Origin: Saprolegnia diclina VS20
Taxonomy: Eukaryota; Oomycota; Saprolegniomycetes; Saprolegniales; Saprolegniaceae
Assembly (NCBI RefSeq): GCF_000281045.1
Contig: NW_008246097.1
Span: 101,535-160,786, forward strand
DNA length: 59,252 nucleotides
Direction of reading: 5' to 3'
The translations under genes and the position numbers were made by a program. Within the stretch, counting starts at the first letter, position 1. The number at the start of each line of letters is the position of its first letter. Shown here one piece after another: positions 11,444 to 22,367 of this stretch. The notes below the pieces were generated by a model. It was not told the origin of the DNA. It saw only the letters and a program-made list of their open reading frames with translations, and made no database searches.

Positions 11444-14400
11444 ATGCCAGACGTGGCGATGACCAAGGCGCAGAAGAAGAAGAACCGCAAGAAGGCCAAG
11501 AAGAAGGACGACGAGTCGGCGCAGGACGCGCCCGAGGCCCCCGAGCCAGCGACCGAGCCGCCGGTCTACCGCATGGAGCGACCCGCCGTGTCTGAGCTCC
11601 GCGTGCCAACGGCGAAGGAGGCTCCGATTCCGTCGCCGGCGCAGCAAAAGGACATTGTCCACAGCCTCATGCTGCAGTCCAAGCAACATGTACGTTCCAT
11701 CGCCTGACGTCTCGCTCATGCAGGAACGCGCGATAGGGCATGAAGGTCGGCGAGAAGTTCTTTGTCGTCAACTACAAGTGGTGGGAGTGCTGGTGCGACT
11801 ATGTCGGCTACCTAGGTAGGTTGCGTGACAGCATCAAATGTTCACCTCTGTGCACTAGTAGCCAAGGGCGGTGCTTCGCGGCCGCTTCCGTCGTCCAAGC
11901 CGCCAACTATCAGCAACAGCTCGCTCCTCGATCCTGCGTGCGACCAGATGGACCACGTCGTCGGCTCGGCGCTCCTGCCCGGTCTCGTCGAGCACAGCGA
12001 TTACTTTCTCGTTCCGTCCGAGGTCTGGTCTGCTCTGACCGTCTGGTACGCGGGTGGCCCGCCCATCTGCCGCTTCGTCGTCGGCGTCGGCGAGCCGTCG
12101 TCGCCGCAGTACTTTACGCGCGTCGAAGTCTACCCCGAGACGGCCGGTGACAGTGACGTCGAGATGGACGTCGAGTCGTCGTCGTCGCCGCCAACACCGA
12201 CGCCGACGTCCAAGTGCACTGTGTGTGGCCGACCGAGCCGCAATCGTTGTGCTGTCTGCAAGACGCCGTACTACTGCTCCAAGCAGTGTCAGAGCGCGCA
12301 CTGGAAATACCACAAGAGCGTCTGCCGCGTCATCAAAGGTTGTCAACGCACAAGGATTCGCTGGCTCATGAGGATGACGGGTGCTAGGTGGCGGGTCGAT
12401 CTCGGCCGTCGAGACTCACGGCCGGCGCGGCCAAACCGGCCTCCGCAACCTCGGCAACACGTGCTTCATGAACGCGGCGCTGCAGTGCCTGAGCCACACG
12501 CCCGTGCTCACGGCGCACTTTCTCACGAATTTGTACCAAGCGGACCTCAACACGGACAACGTCCTGGGCACGGGAGGGCAGCTCGCAACCGAGTACGCGG
12601 TGTTGCTCAAGGACCTTTGGTTTGGCGCGGCTTCGAGCGTGACCCCGGCGGCGCTCAAGCGATCGCTCGCGCGCTACGCACCGCAGGTACAGTATCAATG
12701 TATCAATTATCGGTAACCGAGTGCTTGGTAGTTTTCGGGCTACCAGCAGCACGATGCGCAAGAGCTACTGGCGTACCTCCTCGACGGTCTCCACGAAGAC
12801 GTCAACCGGATCCAGAAGAAGCCGTACATTGAGATCCAAGAGTCGAACGGTTCGCAGCCGGACGCAGTGATTAGCGACCAAGCGTGGCACAACCACTGCC
12901 TCCGCAACCAAAGCATCTTTGTCGAGCAGCTCCAAGGCCAGTTCAAGAGCACGGTCGTCTGTCCGACGTGCGACCGCATCTCGATCACGTTTGACCCGTT
13001 CAACGTCATCCAGCTCGAGCTGCCGACCGACGCCAACCGGCACTTCGACGTACGACGTCAGCTGCTCTCCAAATGCTCTGAACGCGTCGACATAGGTGCT
13101 CAGCGTGCCCTTCTTTACCAAGGCCTCGTATGCGGAAGAGAGTCGTGAGCATTTGGGGCCGACGCACTACCGGCCCAGTGTCCCCAAGCGCGGCACAGTC
13201 GCCCAGCTCAAGGTATCGCCCTCCACGCTCTGTAAAGAGTTGGCGCTTATGTTAAACTATCGCAGAAAGCGCTCGCGGGCATGGGCTGCACCAAGACGCA
13301 GCATGTGCTCTGCGACGTCTTCCAGTCGATGGTCTACCGCGTGCTGCAGGACGCCGAGCGCGTCGCTCGCATCCGGTCGGACGACCGCTTGGTGTGCTAC
13401 GACGTGCCCCTCGGCTCGGCCGTCGTGTTTTGCTACCACCGCAAGTACGTTCAACGTTGCACGTTTTACGTTTAACGTGCGTGAACTTAGGGCGTCCGGG
13501 CAGCTCTTTGGGGACCCGATCTTGCTCTCGTACACGGCGGCGACGACCTGCGAAGAGTGCGTTATCCCATCGACTGATCGACTGATATATTGATACTTGT
13601 AGACTGGTCCGCAACCTGACGTACCAAGTGTGGCCTTTGGTCGCCCCGGCCGTCCTGCAGGTACGTGCTATCGTGTGTTGGCGAATAAAATCGCATGGCG
13701 CGTCGTAGGTCCCAGAGGGCAAGAAGGCGCACGTGGAGCTGCTCAAGCTCCTCGCCAAGCACGTACGTCGTTCTTGTCGTCGGCTTTGGGTGGTCGCTCA
13801 TGCGTCGCAGGTGTACCTCGCCAACCAAGATGGCGCCAACGTGCCCGGTGCTGTCTCGCTCGATGACTGGAGCGCGTTCTTGCCAAGTGCAAGTGTCGCG
13901 TCCTTGGGCCTGGTACCTTTTTTTGATATTTTTTGATTATTCATCGCATGTGCATAGGGCGACTGCGCGTACTTTGGCATCGACTGGACCGACGATCTAG
14001 TCTACCAAGAGCCCGAGATGGACGTGCACGCGTCGGCGCAGCTCGCCAAGGTGGCCAAGGCCGATGGCATCTCGCTCGACAGTTGCTTCAAGAAGGTCGA
14101 CTCCGAGAGCTTTGTCTTTCGCTGACGACTTGGTAGTTTACGAGCCCGGAAGAGCTCGACGAGGACAACTTGTGGTACTGCAGCCAGTGCAAGGAGCACC
14201 GCCAGGTATTGGACTTGTCTTTAGTATAAGTATCAACCTCGTGGCGCAGGCGACCAAGACGATGCAGCTATACAAACTGCCCAACATCCTCATCCTCTCC
14301 CTCAAGCGGTTCGAGTACCGGTACCGTCTGTTGTATCAAACGGGAGATTTGACCAAATTACGTGTAGGAACGAAGTGGTGCGGGAAAAGCTCGATATTAT

Positions 14401-14702
14401 GGTCGACTTTCCGCTCGAAGGGCTCGACATGGGCCCGTACTGTCTGTCGGCACAGGACGGCATGGTCTACGACCTGTACGCGGTCACCAACCACTACGGT
14501 TCGATGGGCTTTGGTCACTACACGGCGTACGCCAAAGGTATGCACACGATTGTCATCTTTGCGTATATATATACTGGCCAATGTAGATTCCGAGCACAAT
14601 TTGTGGTATACGTTTGACGACAGCAGCGTCACGCCTGTCAGCGCGTCGCAAACCGTCTCGAACGCCGCGTACATTTTGTTTTACAAGCGCCGCGAGCTCT
14701 AA
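11444..14702 (+). CDS. Ubiquitin carboxyl-terminal hydrolase with DUSP and MYND domains, 16 exons
   Basis: Sixteen exons join in frame to 853 residues. Exons: 11444-11689, 11737-11815, 11859-12338, 12388-12686, 12732-13049, 13096-13212, 13266-13444, 13491-13556, 13603-13660, 13709-13762, 13811-13912, 13958-14095, 14137-14205, 14250-14320, 14368-14537, 14587-14702. Residues 1-80 are basic then Pro/Glu-rich. A DUSP domain follows (EKFFVVNYKWWECW). A MYND zinc finger lies near residues 227-264, with the Cys pairs CTVC, CAVC, YYCSKQC and a final His-Cys pair. The peptidase has the Cys box GLRNLGNTCFMN (catalytic Cys near 295), the QQHDAQELL box, zinc-ribbon Cys pairs CPTC and CSQC, and the His box GHYTAYA (near 807). 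It removes ubiquitin from proteins; substrates are unknown. The USP4/15-like N-terminus plus a MYND finger is an uncommon order. Its stop lies 13 nt from that of the opposing gene. Confidence 0.93.
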
Positions 14703-14715
14703 GACGCCGCGTAAC

Positions 14716-17700
14716 TCACTGCATGCTTAGATGCTTTTGCTGTTGTTTGCGTATTTGCGTTGGCCGATAGAGCGCTACGGTCGCGTCCAACGGCGTTGGT
14801 GCCAGCCGCCCTTCGCGCTCCAACCAGCGCTTGCGCTCGGCCTGGAAGACAGCGGGCGGTAGATTCAAGTGGCGCGACGCCAGATACTGCTTGCACGGCG
14901 AGACAAGGCCATCGATAGAGACGGTGGGCAGCGCAGCGGATACCTGCTGGCGAGGCGCGAGCGGCGAGAGGCGCGTCGGTTTGGTCGGCGTCGGGGGCAG
15001 CGGCTGCCCCGACACGCGCGACTGCACCTCGAGCGGCGCGCTAGACAATCGAGGCAAGTGGCCTAGGGTTCGATCTATGTACCTGCCCACGAAATCGCTA
15101 AAGCCCAAGGCGTTGGCGGCTTGGAGCCGAAAATGCACGAACGCGTCATGGTGCTGCAGGTCGTCGGCGCTGGGACAGTAGGTGGGCTCGACGCCGACGT
15201 AGACGCCGCGCCAAGGAAGCGTCAGCTGCTGACCGTCGTGGGACCACGCCATCTCGAGGGCGTACCCGTGGATCGACGCGCCGTTGGGTGTCGCGGGCGC
15301 CCAGTGCACGCGGAGGTAGCTCGTCGCGACAAACCGCGCTGGCCTCCCAACCGGCAAGACAATCTCTTCGACGTGAAGCACAAGCGGAGGGTCGGGCGCG
15401 CACGCTGTCGTTTCAAACGCAATGTCGGCGCTGGCGGCAACCAGCGCAAGGCCGTCGATCGTGCACGTGCAGCACAACCGCCCGCGGTAGCTCGTGGCCG
15501 GCAGCAGTCCACGTAAGGTTAGGGTATTGTGGACGTGGTCGTCGACACTCGCGTCTCTCGGCAGTGGCTCGAACGTACAAAGGACGGTCTCTATGTGAAG
15601 ATGCGGTGGCAGCTGCGTGCGGTGCAGACCGCCAAAGTGCAATGTCACGTGACGCGCGTCGGCCAGCGCCACGGTCGGTGGTGCCGGCGCTATGAGCCAC
15701 TTTATGAGACCGTGGGGCATCTCATGATACCGGTGAGGCAGAGGGTGGGCGCGCCCGGAAGCGCGCAGAGGGTCCCGACTCGTGTTTGGAGGCGCAACCA
15801 CAGCACGTGGAGCGGCAAGCCCATCTCAGGCGTCTCGTACGTAGTGTCGAAGGTCGAAAACCTAATAGCAGTGTCGATGTGCCAGTCGCTGGACGACCGA
15901 CCGTGTTTCAAAGCGACGGTGCGACGGCACGTAGCACTGGATGTCGTACTCGGCATGCGCGTCGGGCGCTGGTGGCCACGACAGTTGCAACTGGCCATTG
16001 TCGAGCGCTTGGATCGTCAGGAGGCCGCAGCCTAGTGGCATTGCTCGAAAAAGAGTGATGGCAAAGACGCAGCGCCACCGGTGAGAAACGTGGTTTGCGC
16101 AATGGCTTCAAACGCATGGGTGGTGGTCCAGCGTACGCTTAGCCGCACGAGACACTCCTAGAAGATTCGACCGTGTCCCTAGTCAATGCAGACGACGACG
16201 ACATACGCAGTGCGATGGCAGCGACCGAAGGCGGCCTTCAAGCCGACAGACACCGTCCGTTCTCGTGGCTACTGTCACAGGCGCGGCGTCGACCCATGCC
16301 CCGTCGTGCTCGATCTCGACGCGACTCTCGAGGCCGGTGCGACACCAGTCGGGCGTCGGGAGACTGAGCACGAGCAGTGCGCTCGCGTGCGTAACGTCGA
16401 CAACGTCGACCGTGCAAGGAGGCCAGGCGGTCGAGTACGACACACCCGCGAGCGGCGATGTAAACTGCTCGTCAATTTCAGCGACGACCGCGCACGTGTA
16501 GGTTGTCGCGCGCGCCAGCACCACATCAGTGACGTACGTGTTGCTGTCGGGTTCATAAAATAGGGTCGGCGCAGGTTCGAGACGTTCCAGCGGCGTGCGA
16601 TCTCGGGACAGCCACACGTGGAAGCGCGCCGAGTACTCGACCAGGTGCGGCGGCAGCGCCCAGGACCACTCGAGCCGCAGGTGGCACCCAATGCCGCGTA
16701 GGCGAAGCGGAATGGCTTGGACAACGGCGACTGGTACGGACGATGCTACATCTGCCGAGCCAGTGTGCAGCGTCAAGCGGTACACCTCGAGCAGCTCTTG
16801 CGGTGCCACGTCCACGACCATCGATGACGCCGCGTTGTCACGATTCGCTGGCGCGTCACTGGTGGTCCACGTGTCGTTGGCGGTGTAGACTTGGAGTTCG
16901 AGTCGTACAGCGGACGTGGCGAGCCAAGGGGGAAGGGTCGACCAACGCAGCTGCGTGGAAGGCAAGTGGGATACAACGGCATCGAGATGCAGAGAAAGCG
17001 ACGTGCGAAGGCGCTCGGGAGGCGATGTCGCCGCACAGCACCCGCTCTGCACTTGGAGGTGGACATTGTACTCGGTGTCGGGTTGCAGGTGGAGTAGCCT
17101 GTACGGCGTATCAAAGTTACGGAGCGGTTGCTGCATGGTCTCGCTACCGGTGCTGACAACAACCGTCCAAGCACCTGCCGACGCAAGCGCGTCACTCAAC
17201 GCAGCGTGGAGCCACCAGTGCTGCTGGGCGCCCCAGACGCACACCATGGCCGGTGCCGTCACGATGGAGAGAAGCGTCCAGTCGCTCGTTTCTGCGGTCG
17301 CGCCGAGCAGTGCTGTGCCAACGATGTCGGCACAGTGTGTCAGACGCGCGCGGAAGACGAGTCGTGACTGCGGAGGCAAGTCCGTCACCCGCACCGAACC
17401 GACAAGGCCATTATACTCGAGGCGCCAAACGTCGTCGTCACCGATGCACCGTTCAAGCTGCAGTGAGGCACAATGCAAAAGCTCGAGGGGCCACGTCGGC
17501 CAGGAAAAGGTCGCGGACGATACATCGCTCTGAACGGCCGGTGGCGGAAGACTGGCGCACCGCGTCACAACCTCCCATGGGGAGAACAAGACGGCGGCGT
17601 CGTCGCTCTCGTCGTCGGTGGGCAGTGACGTGGCGACGCCGAGCCGAAACCACACGCTATTTGATAACAGAGCGAGTTGAAAGCGAGTCGTGGTCTATGC

Positions 17701-18235
17701 AAACGAACGATGAGTTATCACGAACACAAACCGTGGTGACGACGTTCAGAAGGGTGTCGAGGGGCTGCCACGGCACGACAGCGACCGGCGGGTCGTCCTC
17801 CGCGTAGCCGACGTCAATGCATAGAAAAAACAAGTGTTGGGGCAGCTCCAGGTGGTCCCAGCGCCAGAGCACGACGGGTCCAAGGCTCGTGACCGAGAGC
17901 TGCGTAAGAAGAACGTCAAGTGCTTGCTGCAACTGAAAAGACACGCGGCTGTGACTGGCAATACTACTGTCGTCCGGGGACCCGATTGAAATGTGGTAGG
18001 AGCTTGTCGAGGATGGTGACAAGGTTTCTGGTGCGTCGAGTGCCAGCTCTGGCGCGTCGAATGTCAGATCTGGCGCGTCCAACGAGACAGAGTCTGGAAC
18101 GATCGGCCACTCTGCGTCGTCAGCCGGAAGGGCCTCGTTGTCGTCGTCGAGTCGAGGGGAGTCGGTGACGCTGCTGTCGTCGAGTGGCGCGACTGCAATC
18201 GCATACGAGGTCGAGTCGGTGTCGTCTACGTCCAT
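14716..18235 (-). CDS. Large protein with fibronectin type III-like repeats, 7 exons
   Basis: Exons 18235-17709, 17656-16207, 16157-16079, 16031-15902, 15861-15731, 15689-15083 and 15040-14716 join in frame to 1,082 residues; the introns are 40-52 nt. The ATG at 18235 is preferred because the frame upstream has only a GTG. The first 110 residues are acidic and disordered. The middle is a run of beta-rich modules with the fibronectin-III pattern of a buried Trp, an L-x-P-x-T/S-x-Y turn (LQPDTEYNVHLQ, LLPATSYRGRL) and strand spacing near 90 residues. The best module (about 15420-15060) has APATPNGASIHGYALEMAW. The C-terminus is basic. There is no signal peptide or membrane segment, so an intracellular scaffold role is likelier than adhesion; this is inference. 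It overlaps its neighbour's likely 3' UTR. Confidence 0.75.
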
Positions 18236-18349
18236 GCTCTTCCGCGGCCGTTCCACGCCGTTTCAGAAATGACAACTTGTACACAATTTCTTACGGATAC
18301 TCAACCACACAGCGCGTCTCGTATTCACATGACCATACACACTTGACAA

Positions 18350-18943
18350 CTAGACCGACACTTCTCCTGGCACGCGATCCCCCGTCCACATCACTTCGTC
18401 CTCGTGGATGCCTTTGGGGGCGGCCATTTTGGTCTCCAAGCTCTGGACGTAGAGCTCGGCGGCGAGGCGGCGCGTGGCGATCTTGACAAAGACAACGGCG
18501 GCGAGGCCCAAGACGACGACAGCGACGACAATGACAATCACAGTGTGGCCGCCACCGGGCTCCGATCTGGCCCCCGCGGCGGCGTCAGCGCTCGACATGA
18601 CCACGGCTGGCAGCGAGAGAAGCATGTCACGCCACGGCGTTGCGCTCAGCGCCGAGAGTGAACTGTTGGCGGCGTCCCAGACGCAGTCGGGCGTCGTAGA
18701 ATTGCGTGCCAGCGCCTGCAGCGACGCGTAGACTGCGCGACAAGCCTCGTTGGCTTCAAAAGACGCGGGGAGCGTCGCGTTGTGAGCGAGCACGACGTCG
18801 TAAAAGGCGGCGAGCGACTGCGCGCGACAGAGGCGAGCGTTCTCCGAGTCGATTGCGAGCGCGACGAGCGGGCGCAGCACGCTGCTTGCGCACGTCATTC
18901 GCGTCGATAGGAAGAATAGAAAGAATAGAAAGTAATAATGCAT
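18350..18943 (-). CDS. Small type I membrane protein, unknown
   Basis: A single-exon frame of 197 residues. Residues 1-20 are strongly hydrophobic (many Phe, Leu and Tyr) and look like a signal peptide. A lumenal or extracellular part of some 115 residues follows, with a few Cys and Asn-x-Ser/Thr sites. A long hydrophobic helix of Val, Ile, Ala and Leu (about 18540-18475) is followed by basic residues and a cytoplasmic tail of about 40 residues. I recognise no family. It lies head-to-tail behind the fibronectin-III-like gene, about 115 nt upstream of its start. Confidence 0.65.
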   Translation of the reverse strand: MHYYFLFFLFFLSTRMTCASSVLRPLVALAIDSENARLCRAQSLAAFYDVVLAHNATLPASFEANEACRAVYASLQALARNSTTPDCVWDAANSSLSALSATPWRDMLLSLPAVVMSSADAAAGARSEPGGGHTVIVIVVAVVVLGLAAVVFVKIATRRLAAELYVQSLETKMAAPKGIHEDEVMWTGDRVPGEVSV

Positions 18944-19525
18944 GCGGGCGTCTCTGACGCGCGACAGTCGGTCGTAGTCCCACCCTCGTCGTCATACGTC
19001 GTCGTGACGCGCCGGCTTGTTATCGTTTGGGCGGTGGTCGTGGCGGCAGCGCATTGCCCTCGCTGGTAAAACCTTATAATTTATTCCAGTGAATTGAATG
19101 GCTCGATATTGACACAGGTTAGCCGTCAACAGGATTCCAAAAAAGGTCGTCCCAGCACTTGCATGATCGAGGTGAGCTGGCGGGTTGCGCTGCACACACC
19201 AGATGGTATTGTGGAACGATCCTCGAACACGCTCACTTTGCACATTAACAAAGTAAATGTGCAATGTGAGCGTTTGCAAAAAAATGTAGCGCAAACCATG
19301 GGCAATTAGGAGTCCTAGTCCCTAGCAACTCTATAAACATCGAGTGGTATCATTCGGTTGTGAATTGCAGGTGTATGTCATCGACCACCTTAATGGGCTG
19401 CGTGCGTCGCGCATTGGACGTTGCGGCTCTCATGACATGCAACGCAGGACGAGATGTACAGTGTCCACCAATGTACTTACGGCGCAAGAGCCAGACGCGG
19501 TGAAATATCAGAAATATATAAGATC
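18944..19525. other. Intergenic with one strong hairpin
   Basis: Lies between the 5' end of the small membrane protein gene and the 3' end of the first nuclease gene. Apart from the inverted repeat at 19229-19273 I see nothing coding. Confidence 0.5.
19229..19273. repeat. 18-bp inverted repeat with 9-nt loop
   Basis: The arm at 19229-19246 (ACGCTCACTTTGCACATT) is the reverse complement of 19256-19273 except for one position. The loop is 19247-19255. It could be a hairpin in a transcript, a two-sided protein site or a remnant of a small inverted-repeat element. No flanking duplication is evident. Confidence 0.7.
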
Positions 19526-20578
19526 TTAGTCGCGAAGGTCGCCGCACCCGTCCTTGGCCGCGAGCCCCAAGGCCTTGAGTTGGCGTGCAAGCTGCGTGAG
19601 GACGACCGCGAGGCGCGAACCACCGACGACAAACTGCTTTTCGACGACGCGGAGAAGGCGCGCCTGGTAGGCGGGCGACGGGCACGGCACAAAGCCCTTG
19701 GCGTTGAACGTCAAGTCCAAGCCTTCGTAAGCGGCCGATTTTGCCAGCACAAACGAGTCGACGATCGTGCGGGGAAAGAGATCCTTGGTCATGACTTGTG
19801 CAAACTCGGCGTAGGGCACATCCTTGTACGCTGCATAGTCGACCGCATCGGCCGAGAGATTCTTGCCGTACGCTGCTATGAGGCGCGTCGCGTTCGAACG
19901 CAAGAGCTCCCGGCTCGGCGACCCCGGCACCATGTTTGGTGTCCAGTTGGTCGAGTACTCGCCCGCAGCGCTGTCCCAGATCGCGTGGAGGTTGCTGGCG
20001 CTGCAGGGGAAGGCAAACTTGTGCTTGTTGCCGCCGAGGTCGCCATTGGGCAGCGCGTCCGAGACGCCGGTCGCCGTGTGCATTGGCTGGTGAATGTCGG
20101 TGAACGCATGCAGAAAGTACCGCAGCATAAAGTTGGCAGCCCAGTTGGACTGCGTCGTCGCAAACGTCTTGAGCGTCTTGGTCATGACGTCCAGTGCAAG
20201 CCCATCCAGCGATGCTTTCAAGAGCGCGTTGACGTCACGCGGCGAGACACCATGGTAGTCGGACCCGTTCGTGAAGAATGGGAGGTTGACGTAGTGCCAA
20301 TTGTCCATCGAGCTGACCGACGGCCGGAGCGGTGACGGACAGTACGTGGCCGACGTCGACGCGCACTTGAGCAAGTCGGGCCAAATGACGGCGGTCGCGA
20401 CGTCGCCCGTGTTGGGGAAGTCGTCGTCCCACTTGTGCAGGACGCTCTGGAGCACGGCCACGTCGTCGGTCGTCATGAGCTGCGCCGCGATCTCCGCCGT
20501 CAGCATGTGCCCGCCGTCCCACCACGCCAGGACTGGCGCCGCGGCAAGCGCCATCGTCGCCATCCATCCAAGCAGCAT
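19526..20578 (-). CDS. Secreted S1/P1-type nuclease, copy A
   Basis: A single-exon gene of 350 residues. The ATG at 20578 is chosen because it opens a clear signal peptide (MLLGWMATMALAAAPVLA); the frame runs further upstream without secretory character. Cleavage after VLA would leave WWDGGH at the mature N-terminus. The zinc-ligand motifs of the trinuclear centre are all present: N-terminal Trp and His (WWDGGH), Asp of IWPDLLKC, His of NWHYVNLP, LHAFTDIHQPMH, and NLHAIWDSAAG. The family cleaves single-stranded DNA and RNA, with 3'-nucleotidase activity, outside the cell. It is the only copy with Trp at mature position 1. Nearest in sequence to copy C (FTD in the metal motif, GGNK, ending near KALGL). 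The C-terminus DGCGDLRD is unlike the others. Confidence 0.93.
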   Translation of the reverse strand: MLLGWMATMALAAAPVLAWWDGGHMLTAEIAAQLMTTDDVAVLQSVLHKWDDDFPNTGDVATAVIWPDLLKCASTSATYCPSPLRPSVSSMDNWHYVNLPFFTNGSDYHGVSPRDVNALLKASLDGLALDVMTKTLKTFATTQSNWAANFMLRYFLHAFTDIHQPMHTATGVSDALPNGDLGGNKHKFAFPCSASNLHAIWDSAAGEYSTNWTPNMVPGSPSRELLRSNATRLIAAYGKNLSADAVDYAAYKDVPYAEFAQVMTKDLFPRTIVDSFVLAKSAAYEGLDLTFNAKGFVPCPSPAYQARLLRVVEKQFVVGGSRLAVVLTQLARQLKALGLAAKDGCGDLRD

Positions 20579-20599
20579 GATCGTTGTGTTCTTCAGTAC

Positions 20600-20614
20600 T
20601 AAATGCAAAAATGC
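20600..20614 (-). promoter_or_regulatory. Possible Inr-FPR core promoter of nuclease A
   Basis: On the minus strand this reads GCATTTTTGCATTTA, close to the oomycete pattern CATTYY followed by a WTTT element. It lies 22-36 nt upstream of the ATG. The leading T of the TCA initiator is missing, so this is weaker than the other sites. Confidence 0.35.
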
Positions 20615-21333
20615 GGTCGCCCCGTAGCGACCAAGGAAAAAAAGCTGGCGCATGGGTATCGTCCGACCTCGTCCGACCCAAAGAGCTACCCAAAGGCACC
20701 TCATTGACCGATGGGTGTCGCGAATCACAGAGGCGGCTCCTGGATGCGCTCGAAACAACTTCAACTGTACGCACTGTGTCTGGTAATCTCTGATGGCCTT
20801 TTTATGACGAAAAGGTTTGTCTACGCTCGCAGCGACTACGGAGGAAAATGCATGTCGCGCGCCCCTTTCCTCATGAGGACAACGCGGCAGAGATCGCATG
20901 ATGTGAGTTCGATCCCACGAGATCGTTCATTTCTTTGCTTGTACCGGTCAGCGAGCAGGTCAGCACGGTCAGCGTTGTCCAGTTTTACATGAGCTTTTAC
21001 ATGTAGTAGAGCATGGACTATGAAAGAAACACTTTGACAGCACATGTCTGCAGGTCAAAGTGCACATCGCTGTCTCGTAATAGGGCTAGGGTTTCGGTGT
21101 TGAACCCTTGTTGCACGATCTGTATGCCTCGCAATATACAGTGTAAGGCACCGACTCTTGACTACACTGTATAGTTTTACCAACGCGAGTTATCGCCCGT
21201 CGCATATGCCGCATCGTTGGGTGTTCGACGACCCCCGTCGTTTGACCATCGAGATCGCACAAGGCCCATTCTTGCATCGATACACGCCAGATAGTAGTTG
21301 TAGTTGGTCCGTTTAAAAGTAGTTCAAAATCGA
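20615..21333. other. Intergenic between nuclease A and nuclease B
   Basis: No coding content seen. At 20907-20920 a short TTCGATCCC sequence resembles a tRNA T-loop, but the flanks do not pair. Confidence 0.5.
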
Positions 21334-22338
21334 TTACAAGAGCGTCGCCGACTTGAGCTGCTTGGCGACTTGGGTCAAGACGACCGCGAGGCGCGAGCCA
21401 GCCGTGTACACGCGGTTCTCAAACGTTGCGAGGAGCTTGGCCTGGTACTCAGCACTCGGGCACGGCACCTTCTTGTTGGTGACGGTCAAATCAATGTCCT
21501 TGTAGACGACCGTGCGCGCAAGGCCGTACGACTCGAGGATCACCGCTTGGATGCCCTCGTTCTTCATAGCCTTGATGAAGTCCGGGTACGAGAGCGACGC
21601 GTACTTCTTGAAGTTGAGCGCATCGGCTTGGCCTTGGAACTTGGTGATGAGCGCCGTCGCGTTCTTGGTGATCTCGACGCGGTTCGGGTCGTTCTCGATC
21701 GGGCTCCAGTTGACCGGGTACCGGTTGGCCGCGCTGTCCCAGATCGCGTGGAGGTTGGTGCCGGCGTCGCACGGCTGCGCAAACTGGTAGTTGTTGCCGC
21801 CAAGATCGCCTTTCGGGAAGTCGGCCGAGATACCAGCGACCGTGTGGAGCGGCTGGTGCACGTCGCCAAAGACGTGGAGGAAGTAGCGCAGCATAAAGTT
21901 GGCCGACCAGTTGGAGCCCGTTTTGCCAAAGGTCGAGAGCGCGTTGTTGAGCGTGTCGACGGCGCGGCCGCCGATGGACGCAGCCATGAGCTGCTTCGGG
22001 TCCGTGATGCCGTTGTAGTCCGAGCCGTTGACGTTGAGCGGGATGTTGATAAAGTGCCAGTCGTCCTGCGTGCCGAGCGACGGGATGAGCGGCGACGGGC
22101 AGTACGGCGCCTTGGAGCTGCACTTGACAAGGTCCGGCCACATGGACGCCGACGTAATGTCGCCCGTGTACGGGAACTGCGTGTTCCAGCGGCTCAGAAT
22201 CGTGTTGAGCGTCGAGACGTCTTCCTTGGCCATGAGCTGCGTGGCCACTTCGCCGACGGTCTCGTGACCGGCATCCCAGAACGCGTGGACGTTGGTGGAG
22301 GCGACGGCCAGCACCGCGAGCGTCGAGATCGTCTTCAT
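21334..22338 (-). CDS. Secreted S1/P1-type nuclease, copy B
   Basis: A single-exon gene of 334 residues. The ATG at 22338 gives a classical signal peptide (MKTISTLAVLAVASTNVHA) with a VHA cleavage site, leaving FWDAGH as the mature N-terminus. The open frame extends 25 codons further upstream, but the core promoter at 22348-22367 lies inside that extension and excludes it. Metal motifs: FWDAGH, MWPDLVKC, DWHFINIP, LHVFGDVHQPLH and NLHAIWDSAANRY. It closely matches copy D over its whole length (GKTGSNWSAN, TVAGISADFP, YQFAQPC, YTAGSRLAVVL, SATLL). The same extracellular nuclease activity is expected. Phe replaces the Trp found at position 1 of nuclease P1. Confidence 0.93.
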   Translation of the reverse strand: MKTISTLAVLAVASTNVHAFWDAGHETVGEVATQLMAKEDVSTLNTILSRWNTQFPYTGDITSASMWPDLVKCSSKAPYCPSPLIPSLGTQDDWHFINIPLNVNGSDYNGITDPKQLMAASIGGRAVDTLNNALSTFGKTGSNWSANFMLRYFLHVFGDVHQPLHTVAGISADFPKGDLGGNNYQFAQPCDAGTNLHAIWDSAANRYPVNWSPIENDPNRVEITKNATALITKFQGQADALNFKKYASLSYPDFIKAMKNEGIQAVILESYGLARTVVYKDIDLTVTNKKVPCPSAEYQAKLLATFENRVYTAGSRLAVVLTQVAKQLKSATLL

Positions 22339-22347
22339 TCTGCGAAA

Positions 22348-22367
22348 GGAAAAAGTGAAAATGAGTC
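22348..22367 (-). promoter_or_regulatory. Inr-FPR core promoter of nuclease B
   Basis: On the minus strand this reads GACTCATTTTCACTTTTTCC. It matches the oomycete initiator (TCATTTT) with the flanking promoter region (a T-rich element about 7 nt downstream). The predicted start site, the A of TCA, is near 22362, about 24 nt upstream of the ATG. Confidence 0.65.

Noticed and set aside
19454-20335. 293-codon open frame opposite nuclease A
   Set aside because: The product is an Arg/Val-rich mirror of the nuclease. Similar shadows occur opposite the other nuclease genes, as expected from codon bias.
20881-20940. TTCGATCCC, tRNA T-loop-like sequence
   Set aside because: The flanking bases cannot form a T-stem and no acceptor or anticodon arm is present.
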